Positions 17,125-24,880 of a stretch of 64,000 bases of DNA are shown here, one piece after another. How positions within the stretch are numbered: the first letter of the stretch is position 1; every line of letters begins with the position of its first letter. The translations under genes and the position numbers were made by a program. The stretch is from Pseudomonas synxantha (GTDB lineage: Bacteria; Pseudomonadota; Gammaproteobacteria; Pseudomonadales; Pseudomonadaceae): the NCBI RefSeq assembly GCF_900105675.1, contig NZ_LT629786.1:2852001-2916000 (forward strand), read 5' to 3'. Under the pieces are notes generated by a model, which was given only the letters and a program-made list of their open reading frames with translations, was not told the DNA's origin and did not search any database.

Positions 17125-18217
17125 AGCCGCAGCTGGCGGCGATGTCGGCGATGGCCAGGTCCTGGTTCTCCAGGCCCTTGGCGGCAGCGGCGAGTTTGAA
17201 ACCGAGGATTTCATCATGCACGCTGCAGCCGCGCACCTTGCGAAAGTGCGCTTCCAGGGAAGAGCGTGAGACGCCGACATAAGCGGCAACCTGGTCGGTC
17301 TTGATCCCCTGGCAAGCGTACTGCCGGATAAACAGCAATGCCTGCATCACATAAGGGTTGCCCAAGGGCTGATGCAGGCTGGAGGCCTGCACGTTGATCG
17401 CATCCGGCGGCACCAGCACCTGCGTGCCGGTGCAGGGCTTGCCATGCAGCATCTGGTGCAGCAAGGCCGCGGCGGTACGGCCCATGGTCTCGGTGCCCTG
17501 GATCACCGAACTCAGCGGCACCCGCGTGAGGGTGCGGGTCAGTGGGTCGTTGTCGATACCGATCAACGCCACTTGCTCCGGCACGGCAATCCCGGCGGTC
17601 AGGCAGGCTTGCAGCAATTGCCGGGCACGGGCATCGGTCACGGCGATAATGCCGATAGGCTTGGGCAGGCTGTGCAGCCAGGCAATCTGCTGCTCCACCG
17701 CGCTGTCCCACAACGGCGCGCTGGTGCCCAGGCCGCGATAGATCTCCACCTGCAAGCCATCGCGGTGCATCAAGCGGCGAAAGGCTTTCTCACGCTCCTG
17801 GGCCCAACGATTGGCCTGGGCTTCGGGCAGGCTGAAACAGGCAAACCGCGTCAGCCCGGCCTCGATCAAATGCTCGTAGGCCAGCTTCATCAAGGCATGG
17901 TTATCGGTGGCGACATAGGGAATGCCCTTGGGGTACGAGCTTGCGTCCTCATAAGAACCACCCACCGCCACCACCGGTATCCGACTCCCAGCCAGCGCCT
18001 CGCCGATCAGCGGGTCATCGAAGTCGGCAATGATGCCGTCCCCCTGCCAACGCTCGATACCGCGCAGACGGCAAAGAAAATCCTCCTCCAGGAACAGGTC
18101 CCAGGACGCGCGGGTACTGCTCAGGTAATTGCCGATACCGGTGATGATGCCGCGGTCGTAGATTTTGCTGCCGTTGAAGAGCAAGGCGATGCGGTGCACG
18201 GGCGGTAGGGTTTTCAT
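17012..18217 (-). CDS. xylR: Xylose operon regulator XylR (AraC family with sugar-binding domain)
   Basis: A 401-residue regulator. The N-terminal LacI-like periplasmic-binding domain is visible (RIALLFNGSKIYDRGIITGI, then VALIGIDNDPLTRTLTRVPLSSV), and a C-terminal AraC helix-turn-helix follows (DQVAAYVGVSRSSLEAHFRK; IADIAASCGFTSAQYLHTVFRREFG). It activates xylose genes when D-xylose binds. The ATG at 18217 has AGGACA upstream and matches the family start; the frame opens at 18334 but would cross the terminator hairpin. Its target xylAFGH lies about 5 kb away, beyond a block of secretion effector genes. Its 3' end overlaps pchA by 113 bp tail to tail. Confidence 0.93.
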   Translation of the reverse strand: MKTLPPVHRIALLFNGSKIYDRGIITGIGNYLSSTRASWDLFLEEDFLCRLRGIERWQGDGIIADFDDPLIGEALAGSRIPVVAVGGSYEDASSYPKGIPYVATDNHALMKLAYEHLIEAGLTRFACFSLPEAQANRWAQEREKAFRRLMHRDGLQVEIYRGLGTSAPLWDSAVEQQIAWLHSLPKPIGIIAVTDARARQLLQACLTAGIAVPEQVALIGIDNDPLTRTLTRVPLSSVIQGTETMGRTAAALLHQMLHGKPCTGTQVLVPPDAINVQASSLHQPLGNPYVMQALLFIRQYACQGIKTDQVAAYVGVSRSSLEAHFRKVRGCSVHDEILGFKLAAAAKGLENQDLAIADIAASCGFTSAQYLHTVFRREFGCTPRQYQQGRPVAAPVACLPA

Positions 18218-18277
18218 TGTTTTTGTCCTGGGGCCGGTGGGTGCAGATGAGTACGCAAAGGTCTGACTGCTCAGGAT

Positions 18278-18301
18278 AGCGGGCCTCGGATGAGGCCCGC
18301 T
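18278..18301 (-). terminator. Perfect hairpin between the effector block and xylR
   Basis: The inverted repeat AGCGGGCCTC ... GAGGCCCGCT has a 10-bp perfect stem and a 4-base loop (ggat). It lies 5 bp past the end of the last immunity gene (18306) and 60 bp upstream of the xylR start. It is a likely terminator of the effector-immunity transcript that insulates xylR; the T-run expected of an intrinsic terminator is weak. Confidence 0.6.
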
Positions 18302-18305
18302 TAAC

Positions 18306-18695
18306 TTACCTAAATTCCACCAATATGGCTGCAACTGCTGCCCAAAAGACGGAACCGATCAACATCATCATATTGATGGTCAACAGACGTTTTAGATGAG
18401 GTGGGAAGTTTTCAAGATCGACAGGGTCCAGTTCTCCGATGCGAATAGACGCCTTCGGTAACGTCACCATTCCGGCAATTTTTGATATTTCCAGAAGCGA
18501 CCAGATTACCCCCCTCTTTCCCAGGCTTGTTCCCCAGATATAAATAAAACGACTGTTTTTCAGCGCATCTTTCATAGAGTCCAAGTGTCGACGACTAAGG
18601 TAAAGACTAAAAGTAATGCCAGCAGCGGCAAGCAAAATTGGCCCCCCTGTAACGATGATTGCGATCCAGGGAGGCCAAGTGTCGATACCGGTCAT
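18306..18695 (-). CDS. Probable T6SS immunity protein A (two-TM membrane protein)
   Basis: A 129-residue protein with hydrophobic segments at both ends (about residues 9-33 and 105-127) and a conserved polar core (RRHLDSMKDALKNSRFIYIW, then RGVIWSLLEISKIAGM and GELDPVDLENFPPHLKRLL). It is paralogous to the products at 20454-20843 and 20910-21296. The ATG overlaps the stop of the PAAR effector gene upstream (ATGA, 18692-18695), so the two are translated together. An inner-membrane immunity protein fits an effector whose C-terminus is hydrophobic and glycine-rich. The immunity role is inferred from context only. Confidence 0.72.
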   Translation of the reverse strand: MTGIDTWPPWIAIIVTGGPILLAAAGITFSLYLSRRHLDSMKDALKNSRFIYIWGTSLGKRGVIWSLLEISKIAGMVTLPKASIRIGELDPVDLENFPPHLKRLLTINMMMLIGSVFWAAVAAILVEFR

Positions 18696-20104
18696 GGCTG
18701 CCTTGCCTCGTAAATTTTTTCACCTATGTACTCACCCGTTTTACCACCGTAAGTCGTACCCACCCAGGCGCCAGTGCCTACAACAGCAGCGACGCAGATA
18801 ACACCACCGATTCCTGTTGTGACGCCTAGTGCTACGCACACTGCAGTACTGGCATAGCTGGCTGCCAATCCGCTTGCAGCACCGATAGCAGTAGACCCAG
18901 CGAATTTCCCTCCTTCAGTAAATTTAACCTTCTCACACGCCGCCCCAGAATCCCCATTACACACCTGCTGAATAGCCAACAACGAAGACACCCCACCAAG
19001 GCCTATACCGATATAACCACCTGCCTTCATATACTTCGTGGCACGACTAACAGCCTCCACATGAGCCGCATACCCCGGAATCTGACCCGGCCCGCCCGCC
19101 TTGTCCCAGTGATGCACCAAGCTGCGGCTGGAAATGCCCAGGGCCGTTTTCAACTTCGGGTGATCGCCCAAGGTTGTCTGCCCGCGCAAGCGCGTGGAGT
19201 TGAGCAAATGGGCATCCAGCTGGTTCATCAGTCGCTGACGATCAGCAAAGAACTGCGGTGATCTAAGGTGGCCGTGCTGCCGATAGCTTTCCTGGTGCAA
19301 GCGCTCCATCGCCTGGAGTGTGTCGCGCAGATTACTCAGGTGCTTCTCCATCACCACCGCACTCACGCCGAGCCAGGTTGAGGTATGGCCGATAAACCCG
19401 GCAATTTCAGCGCCGTGGCGAAACAGGAAGTCGGCCTCGTCTGGCGTCAAGGCATCCAGGGAGGCGTCAACCTGTCGAGCAGCCTGCATCAGTTGCGCTT
19501 CCTGATAAGTGCAGGAGGTGTTGTTCGGATCGCTGAGCACGATCATCGAGCCGGCTTTGACGTGCCCTGTGTTGGGATTCAGTGATTGAAACTTGCGCAT
19601 CACAGCCGGGTCGAGCGTCGGGAAAAGTGCCGCCTCCAGTGCTTCGCGGGACATGCTCTTGGGCACGATATAGAAGCCTGGTTCCTGACCCTGCACGCTG
19701 TTGACTACCGTTGGCACTGCATGATCGGAAGGCGTGAAAGCAGACTGAGACGGTGTCACTGGGTTACCGTTTACAGTTGCCTCGCCCGGTTGAGCAACCC
19801 GCTGACTCGCTGGCGGTTCTGCTTCTCGCTTTTCGTAGGTGGCCGTTAATACCGAAGGAATCAGCCGGGCTCCACAGGGGCAACTGCTCACGCTATCCAG
19901 CGTGCCAGCAACACGTTTTCCATTACGCCTCATATTGGAAATGCCGCCTAGGATCCGAAAACTTCCGGCATGATTTCCGCAAGTGACCCGAGCACCTTCC
20001 AGAGCACGGTGAAGGCCACGTAACTTGAATGTTGGATCACCTTCGAGAATTCGTCCGCCGCACGTCGTTTGGTCACCTAAAACAACATAGTGTCCTTTTC
20101 TCAT
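18692..20104 (-). CDS. PAAR-domain T6SS effector 1 with LysM-like and hydrophobic C-terminal region
   Basis: A 470-residue protein. The N-terminal PAAR-type domain (HYVVLGDQTTCGGRILEG ... GARVTCG) would cap the VgrG spike. A linker follows, then a LysM-like stretch (GFYIVPKSMSREALEAALF ... SLNPN), a long helical part, and a C-terminus with glycine-rich hydrophobic helices (GGYIGIGLGGVSSLLAI; ALGVTTGIGGVICVAAVVG) ending in GEYIGEKIYEARQP. Such C-termini suggest membrane insertion (pore or ion-channel toxin). The middle is almost identical to effector 2 at 21293-22702, but the N- and C-terminal parts differ. The immunity gene follows with an ATGA overlap. No VgrG or T6SS core genes are in the window. 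Confidence 0.8.
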   Translation of the reverse strand: MRKGHYVVLGDQTTCGGRILEGDPTFKLRGLHRALEGARVTCGNHAGSFRILGGISNMRRNGKRVAGTLDSVSSCPCGARLIPSVLTATYEKREAEPPASQRVAQPGEATVNGNPVTPSQSAFTPSDHAVPTVVNSVQGQEPGFYIVPKSMSREALEAALFPTLDPAVMRKFQSLNPNTGHVKAGSMIVLSDPNNTSCTYQEAQLMQAARQVDASLDALTPDEADFLFRHGAEIAGFIGHTSTWLGVSAVVMEKHLSNLRDTLQAMERLHQESYRQHGHLRSPQFFADRQRLMNQLDAHLLNSTRLRGQTTLGDHPKLKTALGISSRSLVHHWDKAGGPGQIPGYAAHVEAVSRATKYMKAGGYIGIGLGGVSSLLAIQQVCNGDSGAACEKVKFTEGGKFAGSTAIGAASGLAASYASTAVCVALGVTTGIGGVICVAAVVGTGAWVGTTYGGKTGEYIGEKIYEARQP

Positions 20105-20129
20105 TTACTGCCCCACTTAGCTAAAGTTG

Positions 20130-20281
20130 ATCAACACCCGAACCTTGAAGAGGCATTTCCCCACCGTAAAGTCAGACGTTTCCCTAAATCACGTACTCCC
20201 TGAGCCGTTCTGACTCCCCCACTCAAAATCGCACTACACCTTGGTGATTTTCATAAGCAGCACCTCAGGTGCCGTTGCTAG
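20130..20281. repeat. Copy A of a ~150-bp direct repeat (module upstream region)
   Basis: The sequence from about 20130 to 20281 matches 23279-23426 almost base for base, including CCCCACCGTAAAGTCAGACG and GCACTACACCTTGGTGATTT, and both copies end at GTTGCTAG. The other copy separates the effector block from xylA. This copy sits in front of effector 1, so it marks a tandem duplication of the module start. The palindrome-like CACCTTGGTG lies within it. Confidence 0.85.
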
Positions 20282-20453
20282 GACCCTCGTAGATTTTTTC
20301 ACCCACGTACTCACCAATTTTTCACCGTAGGTTGAATTTCTCTCCAAACAGTTTCACCAACCATCCTCCGGGCGTACCAACCGAGGCCTAATGATGTCCA
20401 GGCCACGATTGGAACGCCGATAACATTTACAGCCAAGGCCATCGCTACCCAAA
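20281..20453 (-). pseudogene. Remnant of a PAAR-effector 3' end (orphan tail a)
   Basis: Reading leftwards from 20453, a short frame encodes a hydrophobic segment (VAMALAVNVIGVPIVAW, then LGLGWYARRMVGETVW). It is followed, after a frameshift, by GEYVGEKIYEG, which matches the terminal GEYIGEKIYEA of effector 1. There is no start, no PAAR domain and no following immunity gene; the frame runs straight into repeat copy A. It looks like the decayed C-terminus of a third effector. Confidence 0.65.
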
Positions 20454-20843
20454 CTACCTATATTTCACCAGCAAGGCTGCAACTATTCCCCAAGTTAGAG
20501 CTGTGAAGGCCATCGTAGTAATAGCGATCAAGTGTCGTTTCAAATGAGGAGGGAAATTTTGAAGGTCTATTGGATCCAGCTCCCCACTTATAATAGAAGC
20601 CTTCGGCCACACCACCATTCCGGCAATTTTTGCCATTTCCAGCAGGGACCAAAGCAAACCTCTTTTCCCTAGACTACTTCCCCAAATATAAATGTAGTGA
20701 CTGTTTTTTAAGGCTTCCTTGATAGCATCCAAATGACGATGGGTCATGTACAGACTGTAAGCAAGACCAATTACGGAGAGCAGACCGGGACCTCCCGTGA
20801 TAATGATCGCGACCCACCTTGGCCAGGTATCGATGCTGGTCAT
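20454..20843 (-). CDS. Probable T6SS immunity protein B (orphan, two-TM)
   Basis: A 129-residue paralogue of immunity protein A, with the same two hydrophobic ends and core (HRHLDAIKEALKNSHYIYIW; RGLLWSLLEMAKIAGM; GELDPIDLQNFPPHLKRHL). It is closer to A than to C. Its start overlaps in ATGA with the stop of a ~20-residue orphan effector tail, while a complete cognate effector is missing. It may protect against kin that still carry the lost effector. The role is inferred. Confidence 0.7.
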   Translation of the reverse strand: MTSIDTWPRWVAIIITGGPGLLSVIGLAYSLYMTHRHLDAIKEALKNSHYIYIWGSSLGKRGLLWSLLEMAKIAGMVVWPKASIISGELDPIDLQNFPPHLKRHLIAITTMAFTALTWGIVAALLVKYR

Positions 20844-20909
20844 CGCTGTGTAGCCTCGTAAATCATTTCGCCTATGTATTCGCCACCTAGCATCCCATCC
20901 ACCAAATCA
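20840..20909 (-). pseudogene. Orphan effector 3' tail b
   Basis: Immediately after immunity gene C, a frame reads MLGGEYIGEMIYEATQR and stops at 20840-20842, overlapping the ATG of immunity gene B in the ATGA arrangement used by intact effector-immunity pairs. The peptide matches the very end of effector 1 (GEYIGEKIYEARQP). No upstream effector body remains, so this is the stub of a displaced effector gene. Confidence 0.72.
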
Positions 20910-21296
20910 TTAAAGCTCCTGCAGCACAGATATGATCGCTAGCCAAACGACACCACTAGTCAGCATCACAAAATCAATCTTCAAAAGAAGCTTCAAATCT
21001 TGAGGGAAATCCTTCAGATCTACAGGGTCGAGGTCTCCCAGACGGATATATGCCCTAGGCATCATTACCATTCCTGTAATTTTTGCTATCTCCAAGAGGG
21101 ACCATACTAAACCTCGCGTTCCTAGGCTCGGCCCCCAAAGATACACATAACGACTGTTCTTCAAAGCAGCTTTTATGGAGTCCAAATGGCGACGGCTTAG
21201 ATACAGACTATATACAACGCTGGTAAGTCCAAGCAGGAATGGGCCAGCTACAAGGCAGATACCCAGCCAAGACCTCCAAAATTCCTCCGTTATCAT
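20910..21296 (-). CDS. Probable T6SS immunity protein C (two-TM)
   Basis: A 128-residue paralogue of A and B (RRHLDSIKAALKNSRYVYLW; RGLVWSLLEIAKITGM; GDLDPVDLKDFPQDLKLLL), with hydrophobic segments at both ends. It overlaps effector 2 by 4 bp (21293-21296), so it is the cognate immunity gene for that effector. The divergent N-terminal half compared with A and B parallels the divergence of the effector C-termini, as expected for specificity. Confidence 0.73.
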   Translation of the reverse strand: MITEEFWRSWLGICLVAGPFLLGLTSVVYSLYLSRRHLDSIKAALKNSRYVYLWGPSLGTRGLVWSLLEIAKITGMVMMPRAYIRLGDLDPVDLKDFPQDLKLLLKIDFVMLTSGVVWLAIISVLQEL

Positions 21297-22702
21297 GGCA
21301 AGGTTTTCTCATACAATTTCTCTCCTAACCCCTCGCCCTTCATACCACCGACAGTCGTACCCAGCCAAGTTCCAGCTCCCACAACGACCGCAACACAAAC
21401 AACACCACCTATACCCGTAGAGACGCCAAGCGCCAAGCAGATGGGGCCACTTGCTGATTGGGCGATCTTTCCAGTCATATAACCACCAATAGTAGACCCA
21501 CCAAATTTCCCCCCTTCAATAAACTTAACCTTCTCACAAGCAGCATCCGAATCGCCGTTACATACTTGCTGAATAGCCAGAACCGACGACACTCCGCCAA
21601 TACCAATCCCGATATACCCGCCGGTCTTCATGTATTTTGCAGCCCGACTCGTCGCCTCAACATGAGCGGCATACCCCGGAATCTGCCCCGGCCCGCCCGC
21701 CTTGTCCCAGTGATGCACCAGGCTGCGGCTGGAAATACCCAGGGCCGTTTTCAACTTCGGGTGATCGCCCAAAGTTGTCTGGCCGCGCAGGCGCGTGGAG
21801 TTGAGCAAATGGGCGTCCAGCTGGTTCATCAGCCGCTGACGATCAGCAAAGAACTGCGGCGATTTAAGGTGGCCGTGCTGCCGATAGCTTTCCTGATGCA
21901 GGCGCTCCATCGCCTGGAGTGTGTCGCGCAGATTACTCAGGTGCTTCTCCATCACCACCGCACTCACGCCGAGCCAGGTTGAGGTATGGCCGATGAAACC
22001 TGCGATTTCGGCGCCGTGGCGAAACAGGAAGTCGGCCTCGTCTGGCGTCAAGGCATCCAGGGAGGCATCGACCTGCCGAGCGGCCTGCATCAGTTGCGCT
22101 TCCTGATAGGTGCAGGAGGTGTTGTTCGGATCGCTGAGCACGATCATCGAGCCGGCTTTGACGTGACTTGTATTGGGGTTCAGTGATTGAAACTTGCGCA
22201 TCACAGCCGGATCGTGAATTGGAAACAGCGTGGCCTCCAGTGCTTCGCGAGTCATGCTTTTGGGCACGATATAAAAACCTGGTTCCTGGCTCGAGAGGTT
22301 GTTAAATGCGGGCGGCGCCGAATGGCTTGTCGGGGTGTAAGCGTTTTGAGACGGCGCTGCCCAGTGAGTCGTTGGCCGGACCGGCTCCGCGGCTTGCCTG
22401 TTGGCACTCACCACCGAGCCACCTCTGCTGTGATACTTGGCTGAAAACACCGAAGGCACCAGCTCGGCTTTACAGGGACAGTCACTGTAGCTATCCAACG
22501 TACCGGCCATAAGCCGGCCATGGCTGTTCATGAATGAAATGCCACCGACGATCCTATAGGTTTGCCCATCCTTGCCACAGGTAACTCGGTCACCTTCGCA
22601 CGCATGAAGAAGGCCATGTATGTTGATTCTGTTATCTCCGTCCAGCACTTCCCCGCCGCAGGTGGTTTTATCACCCAGGCCAATGAAATAACCTACGCTC
22701 AT
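21293..22702 (-). CDS. PAAR-domain T6SS effector 2
   Basis: A 469-residue protein with the same plan as effector 1: an N-terminal PAAR-type domain (GYFIGLGDKTTCGGEVLDG ... DRVTCG), a variable linker, a LysM-like segment (GFYIVPKSMTREALEATLF), a conserved helical middle, and a glycine-rich hydrophobic end (YIGIGIGGVSSVLAI; ALGVSTGIGGVVCVAVVVG) closing with GEGLGEKLYEKTLP. The ATG at 22702 has AAGGA upstream and matches the start of effector 1; the frame opens at 22738. The gene upstream (22765-23247) probably encodes a helper. A membrane-damaging toxin is inferred from the C-terminus and the membrane immunity protein. Confidence 0.8.
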   Translation of the reverse strand: MSVGYFIGLGDKTTCGGEVLDGDNRINIHGLLHACEGDRVTCGKDGQTYRIVGGISFMNSHGRLMAGTLDSYSDCPCKAELVPSVFSAKYHSRGGSVVSANRQAAEPVRPTTHWAAPSQNAYTPTSHSAPPAFNNLSSQEPGFYIVPKSMTREALEATLFPIHDPAVMRKFQSLNPNTSHVKAGSMIVLSDPNNTSCTYQEAQLMQAARQVDASLDALTPDEADFLFRHGAEIAGFIGHTSTWLGVSAVVMEKHLSNLRDTLQAMERLHQESYRQHGHLKSPQFFADRQRLMNQLDAHLLNSTRLRGQTTLGDHPKLKTALGISSRSLVHHWDKAGGPGQIPGYAAHVEATSRAAKYMKTGGYIGIGIGGVSSVLAIQQVCNGDSDAACEKVKFIEGGKFGGSTIGGYMTGKIAQSASGPICLALGVSTGIGGVVCVAVVVGAGTWLGTTVGGMKGEGLGEKLYEKTLP

Positions 22703-22764
22703 TGTTTTTTCCTTAATCTGTTCCGGACGTCCCGGCATATTTCCAACAGGACATTGCGCCCCTG

Positions 22765-23247
22765 CTATTTCATAGACGGTAGAAAATCTTTTGCCAATGG
22801 AACGCCCTGACGTTCAATCAAGATTGACGAGTCTTGAGGCGTATTAATAATCTGGTCGCCATTGCTGAGATAACTGCCTACCAGCGCGAGATGGCCATTA
22901 TCTTCGCCCGATCCTGTCACGATAGGCGCTTGAGTGCCGTCGGCATATTCCACGTAATCACCCTTGTGTGCCGCACGTACTTGCGAGCCGTCGGCCAATC
23001 TAAACTCAAGCCCTGAAGCGGTTTTCTTGATGACACCACCGTTACGGGTCTGACTGCCTTCGGCGGCAATTCGGTAAATAGCAATAGGCGGGTGAGCGTT
23101 GCAATAAGCCTGCTGATCCTTAACGAGCTGCAAAGCGCGCTCATTGAAGCTGGATAACTGCTGCTCCGTAAAGGGTGATTTATTTAATTGATTGAGTAAG
23201 TCAGGCGTCACTTCATTGGTATATAGCGAAAAGTGCGATGCGTTCAT
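22765..23247 (-). CDS. Hypothetical protein linked to PAAR effector 2
   Basis: A 160-residue protein with no family I recognise. It is helical and polar at the N-terminus (SFNERALQLVKDQQAYCN) and beta-rich after residue 50 (GLEFRLADGSQVRAAHKGDYVEYADGTQAP ... LSNGDQIINTPQDS). The second half, with repeated G-D-x-I/V turns, resembles PAAR-like or other needle-type beta folds, but this is only a resemblance. The ATG at 23247 has a good site (AAGGAAG). It is first in the effector 2 module and absent from the effector 1 module. It could be a loading adaptor or a second spike part. Confidence 0.6.
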   Translation of the reverse strand: MNASHFSLYTNEVTPDLLNQLNKSPFTEQQLSSFNERALQLVKDQQAYCNAHPPIAIYRIAAEGSQTRNGGVIKKTASGLEFRLADGSQVRAAHKGDYVEYADGTQAPIVTGSGEDNGHLALVGSYLSNGDQIINTPQDSSILIERQGVPLAKDFLPSMK

Positions 23248-23278
23248 GATGTCTTCCTTATTGATGGTCTTAGCTGAC

Positions 23279-23426
23279 ACCCCCAAACTTTGAAGAGGCA
23301 TATCCCCACCGTAAAGTCAGACGTTTCCCTAAATCACGTACTCCCTGAGCCGTTCTGAACGCCCCACTCAAAATCGCACTACACCTTGGTGATTTTCATA
23401 ATCAGCACCCCAGGTGCCGTTGCTAG
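23279..23426. repeat. Copy B of the ~150-bp direct repeat, between effector block and xylA
   Basis: This matches 20130-20281 closely and likewise ends at GTTGCTAG. It lies between the divergent starts of the 160-residue gene (23247) and xylA (23463). It may hold the promoter of the effector module and part of the xylA control region; the other copy shows that the segment was duplicated with the module. Confidence 0.85.
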
Positions 23427-23462
23427 TATCCAGGCACCGCCAAGAACAATAAGGAAACCGCC

Positions 23463-24779
23463 ATGCCGTACTTTCCCGGTGTCGACAAGGTTCGCTTCGA
23501 AGGCCCTGCCAGCGAATCCCCCCTCGCCTTTCGCCATTACGACGCCAACAAACTCATCCTCGGCAAACCCATGCGGGAGCACCTGCGCATGGCCGCCTGT
23601 TACTGGCACACCTTTGTGTGGCCAGGGGCGGATATGTTTGGCATGGGCACGTTCAAGCGCCCATGGCAGCGCAGTGGCGATCCGATGGAGCTGGCGATCG
23701 GCAAGGCGGAGGCGGCCTTTGAGTTTTTTTCCAAGCTGGGTATCGACTACTACAGTTTCCACGACACCGACGTGGCGCCGGAGGGCAGCTCGCTCAAGGA
23801 GTACCGCAACCACTTTGCGCAGATGGTCGATCACCTGGAGCGTCATCAGGAACAGACCGGCATCAAGCTGCTATGGGGCACCGCCAACTGCTTCAGCAAC
23901 CCGCGTTTTGCCGCCGGGGCCGCGAGTAATCCGGACCCGGAAGTGTTCGCTTTCGCTGCCGCCCAGGTGTTCAGTGCGATGAACGCCACGCTGCGGCTCA
24001 AGGGTGCCAACTATGTGCTATGGGGTGGTCGTGAAGGGTATGAAACCCTGCTCAACACCGACCTCAAGCGCGAGCGCGAGCAGCTTGGGCGCTTTATGCG
24101 CATGGTGGTGGAGCACAAGCACAAGATCGGCTTTACCGGCGACCTGTTGATTGAACCCAAGCCCCAGGAGCCGACCAAGCACCAGTACGATTACGACAGC
24201 GCCACGGTGTTCGGCTTCCTGCATGAGTACGGCCTGGAGCAGGAGATCAAAGTGAACATCGAGGCCAACCACGCGACATTGGCCGGGCACAGTTTTCATC
24301 ATGAGATCGCCACCGCCGTGTCACTGGGGATCTTCGGCAGCATCGACGCCAACCGCGGTGACCCGCAGAACGGCTGGGACACCGACCAGTTCCCCAACAG
24401 CGTTGAGGAAATGACCCTGGCCACCTATGAAATCCTCAAGGCCGGGGGCTTCAAGAACGGCGGCTACAACTTCGACTCCAAGGTCCGGCGCCAGAGCCTG
24501 GACGAGGTAGACCTGTTCCACGGGCATGTAGCGGCCATGGACGTGCTGGCCCTGGCCCTGGAGCGTGCGGCGGCGATGGTGCAGGACGACCGCTTGCAGC
24601 AGTTCAAGGACCAGCGTTATGCCGGTTGGCAGCAGCCGCTGGGCCAGGCGGTGCTGGCGGGTGAGTTCAGCCTGCAGTCCCTGGCTGAGCATGCGTTCGC
24701 CCAGGAGCTGAACCCGCAGGCGGTGAGTGGTCGGCAGGAAATGCTGGAGGGGGTTGTGAATCGGTTTATCTATCGGTGA
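23463..24779 (+). CDS. xylA: Xylose isomerase
   Basis: A 438-residue enzyme that isomerises D-xylose to D-xylulose, of the usual length for class II xylose isomerases. Visible conserved blocks are the catalytic-histidine region ([14 protein letters not shown]), [16 protein letters not shown] and [17 protein letters not shown], with metal-ligand acids in between. ATG at 23463 follows AAGGAAACC. It heads xylA-xylF-xylG-xylH. No xylulokinase gene (xylB) is in the window. Confidence 0.97.
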   Translation: MPYFPGVDKVRFEGPASESPLAFRHYDANKLILGKPMREHLRMAACYWHTFVWPGADMFGMGTFKRPWQRSGDPMELAIGKAEAAFEFFSKLGIDYYSFHDTDVAPEGSSLKEYRNHFAQMVDHLERHQEQTGIKLLWGTANCFSNPRFAAGAASNPDPEVFAFAAAQVFSAMNATLRLKGANYVLWGGREGYETLLNTDLKREREQLGRFMRMVVEHKHKIGFTGDLLIEPKPQEPTKHQYDYDSATVFGFLHEYGLEQEIKVNIEANHATLAGHSFHHEIATAVSLGIFGSIDANRGDPQNGWDTDQFPNSVEEMTLATYEILKAGGFKNGGYNFDSKVRRQSLDEVDLFHGHVAAMDVLALALERAAAMVQDDRLQQFKDQRYAGWQQPLGQAVLAGEFSLQSLAEHAFAQELNPQAVSGRQEMLEGVVNRFIYR

Positions 24780-24780
24780 C

Positions 24781-24823
24781 ATTTGCACGACAAATCTATG
24801 CACAGAGCGTCAAGGGACGCTCT
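24781..24823 (+). promoter_or_regulatory. Two hairpins in the xylA-xylF spacer
   Basis: Directly after the xylA stop there is ATTTG-cacga-CAAAT (24781-24795), then AGAGCGTC-aagg-GACGCTCT (24804-24823, 8-bp perfect stem). The spacer before xylF is about 100 bp, while the other genes in this operon are close together or overlap. Such hairpins often set mRNA stability so that the binding protein is made in excess; that role is inferred. Confidence 0.5.
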
Positions 24824-24880
24824 ACAGTTCTACCCGCATCACCTTGTGTCTTTCCAACAACAATAAAGGGACGCACCACC

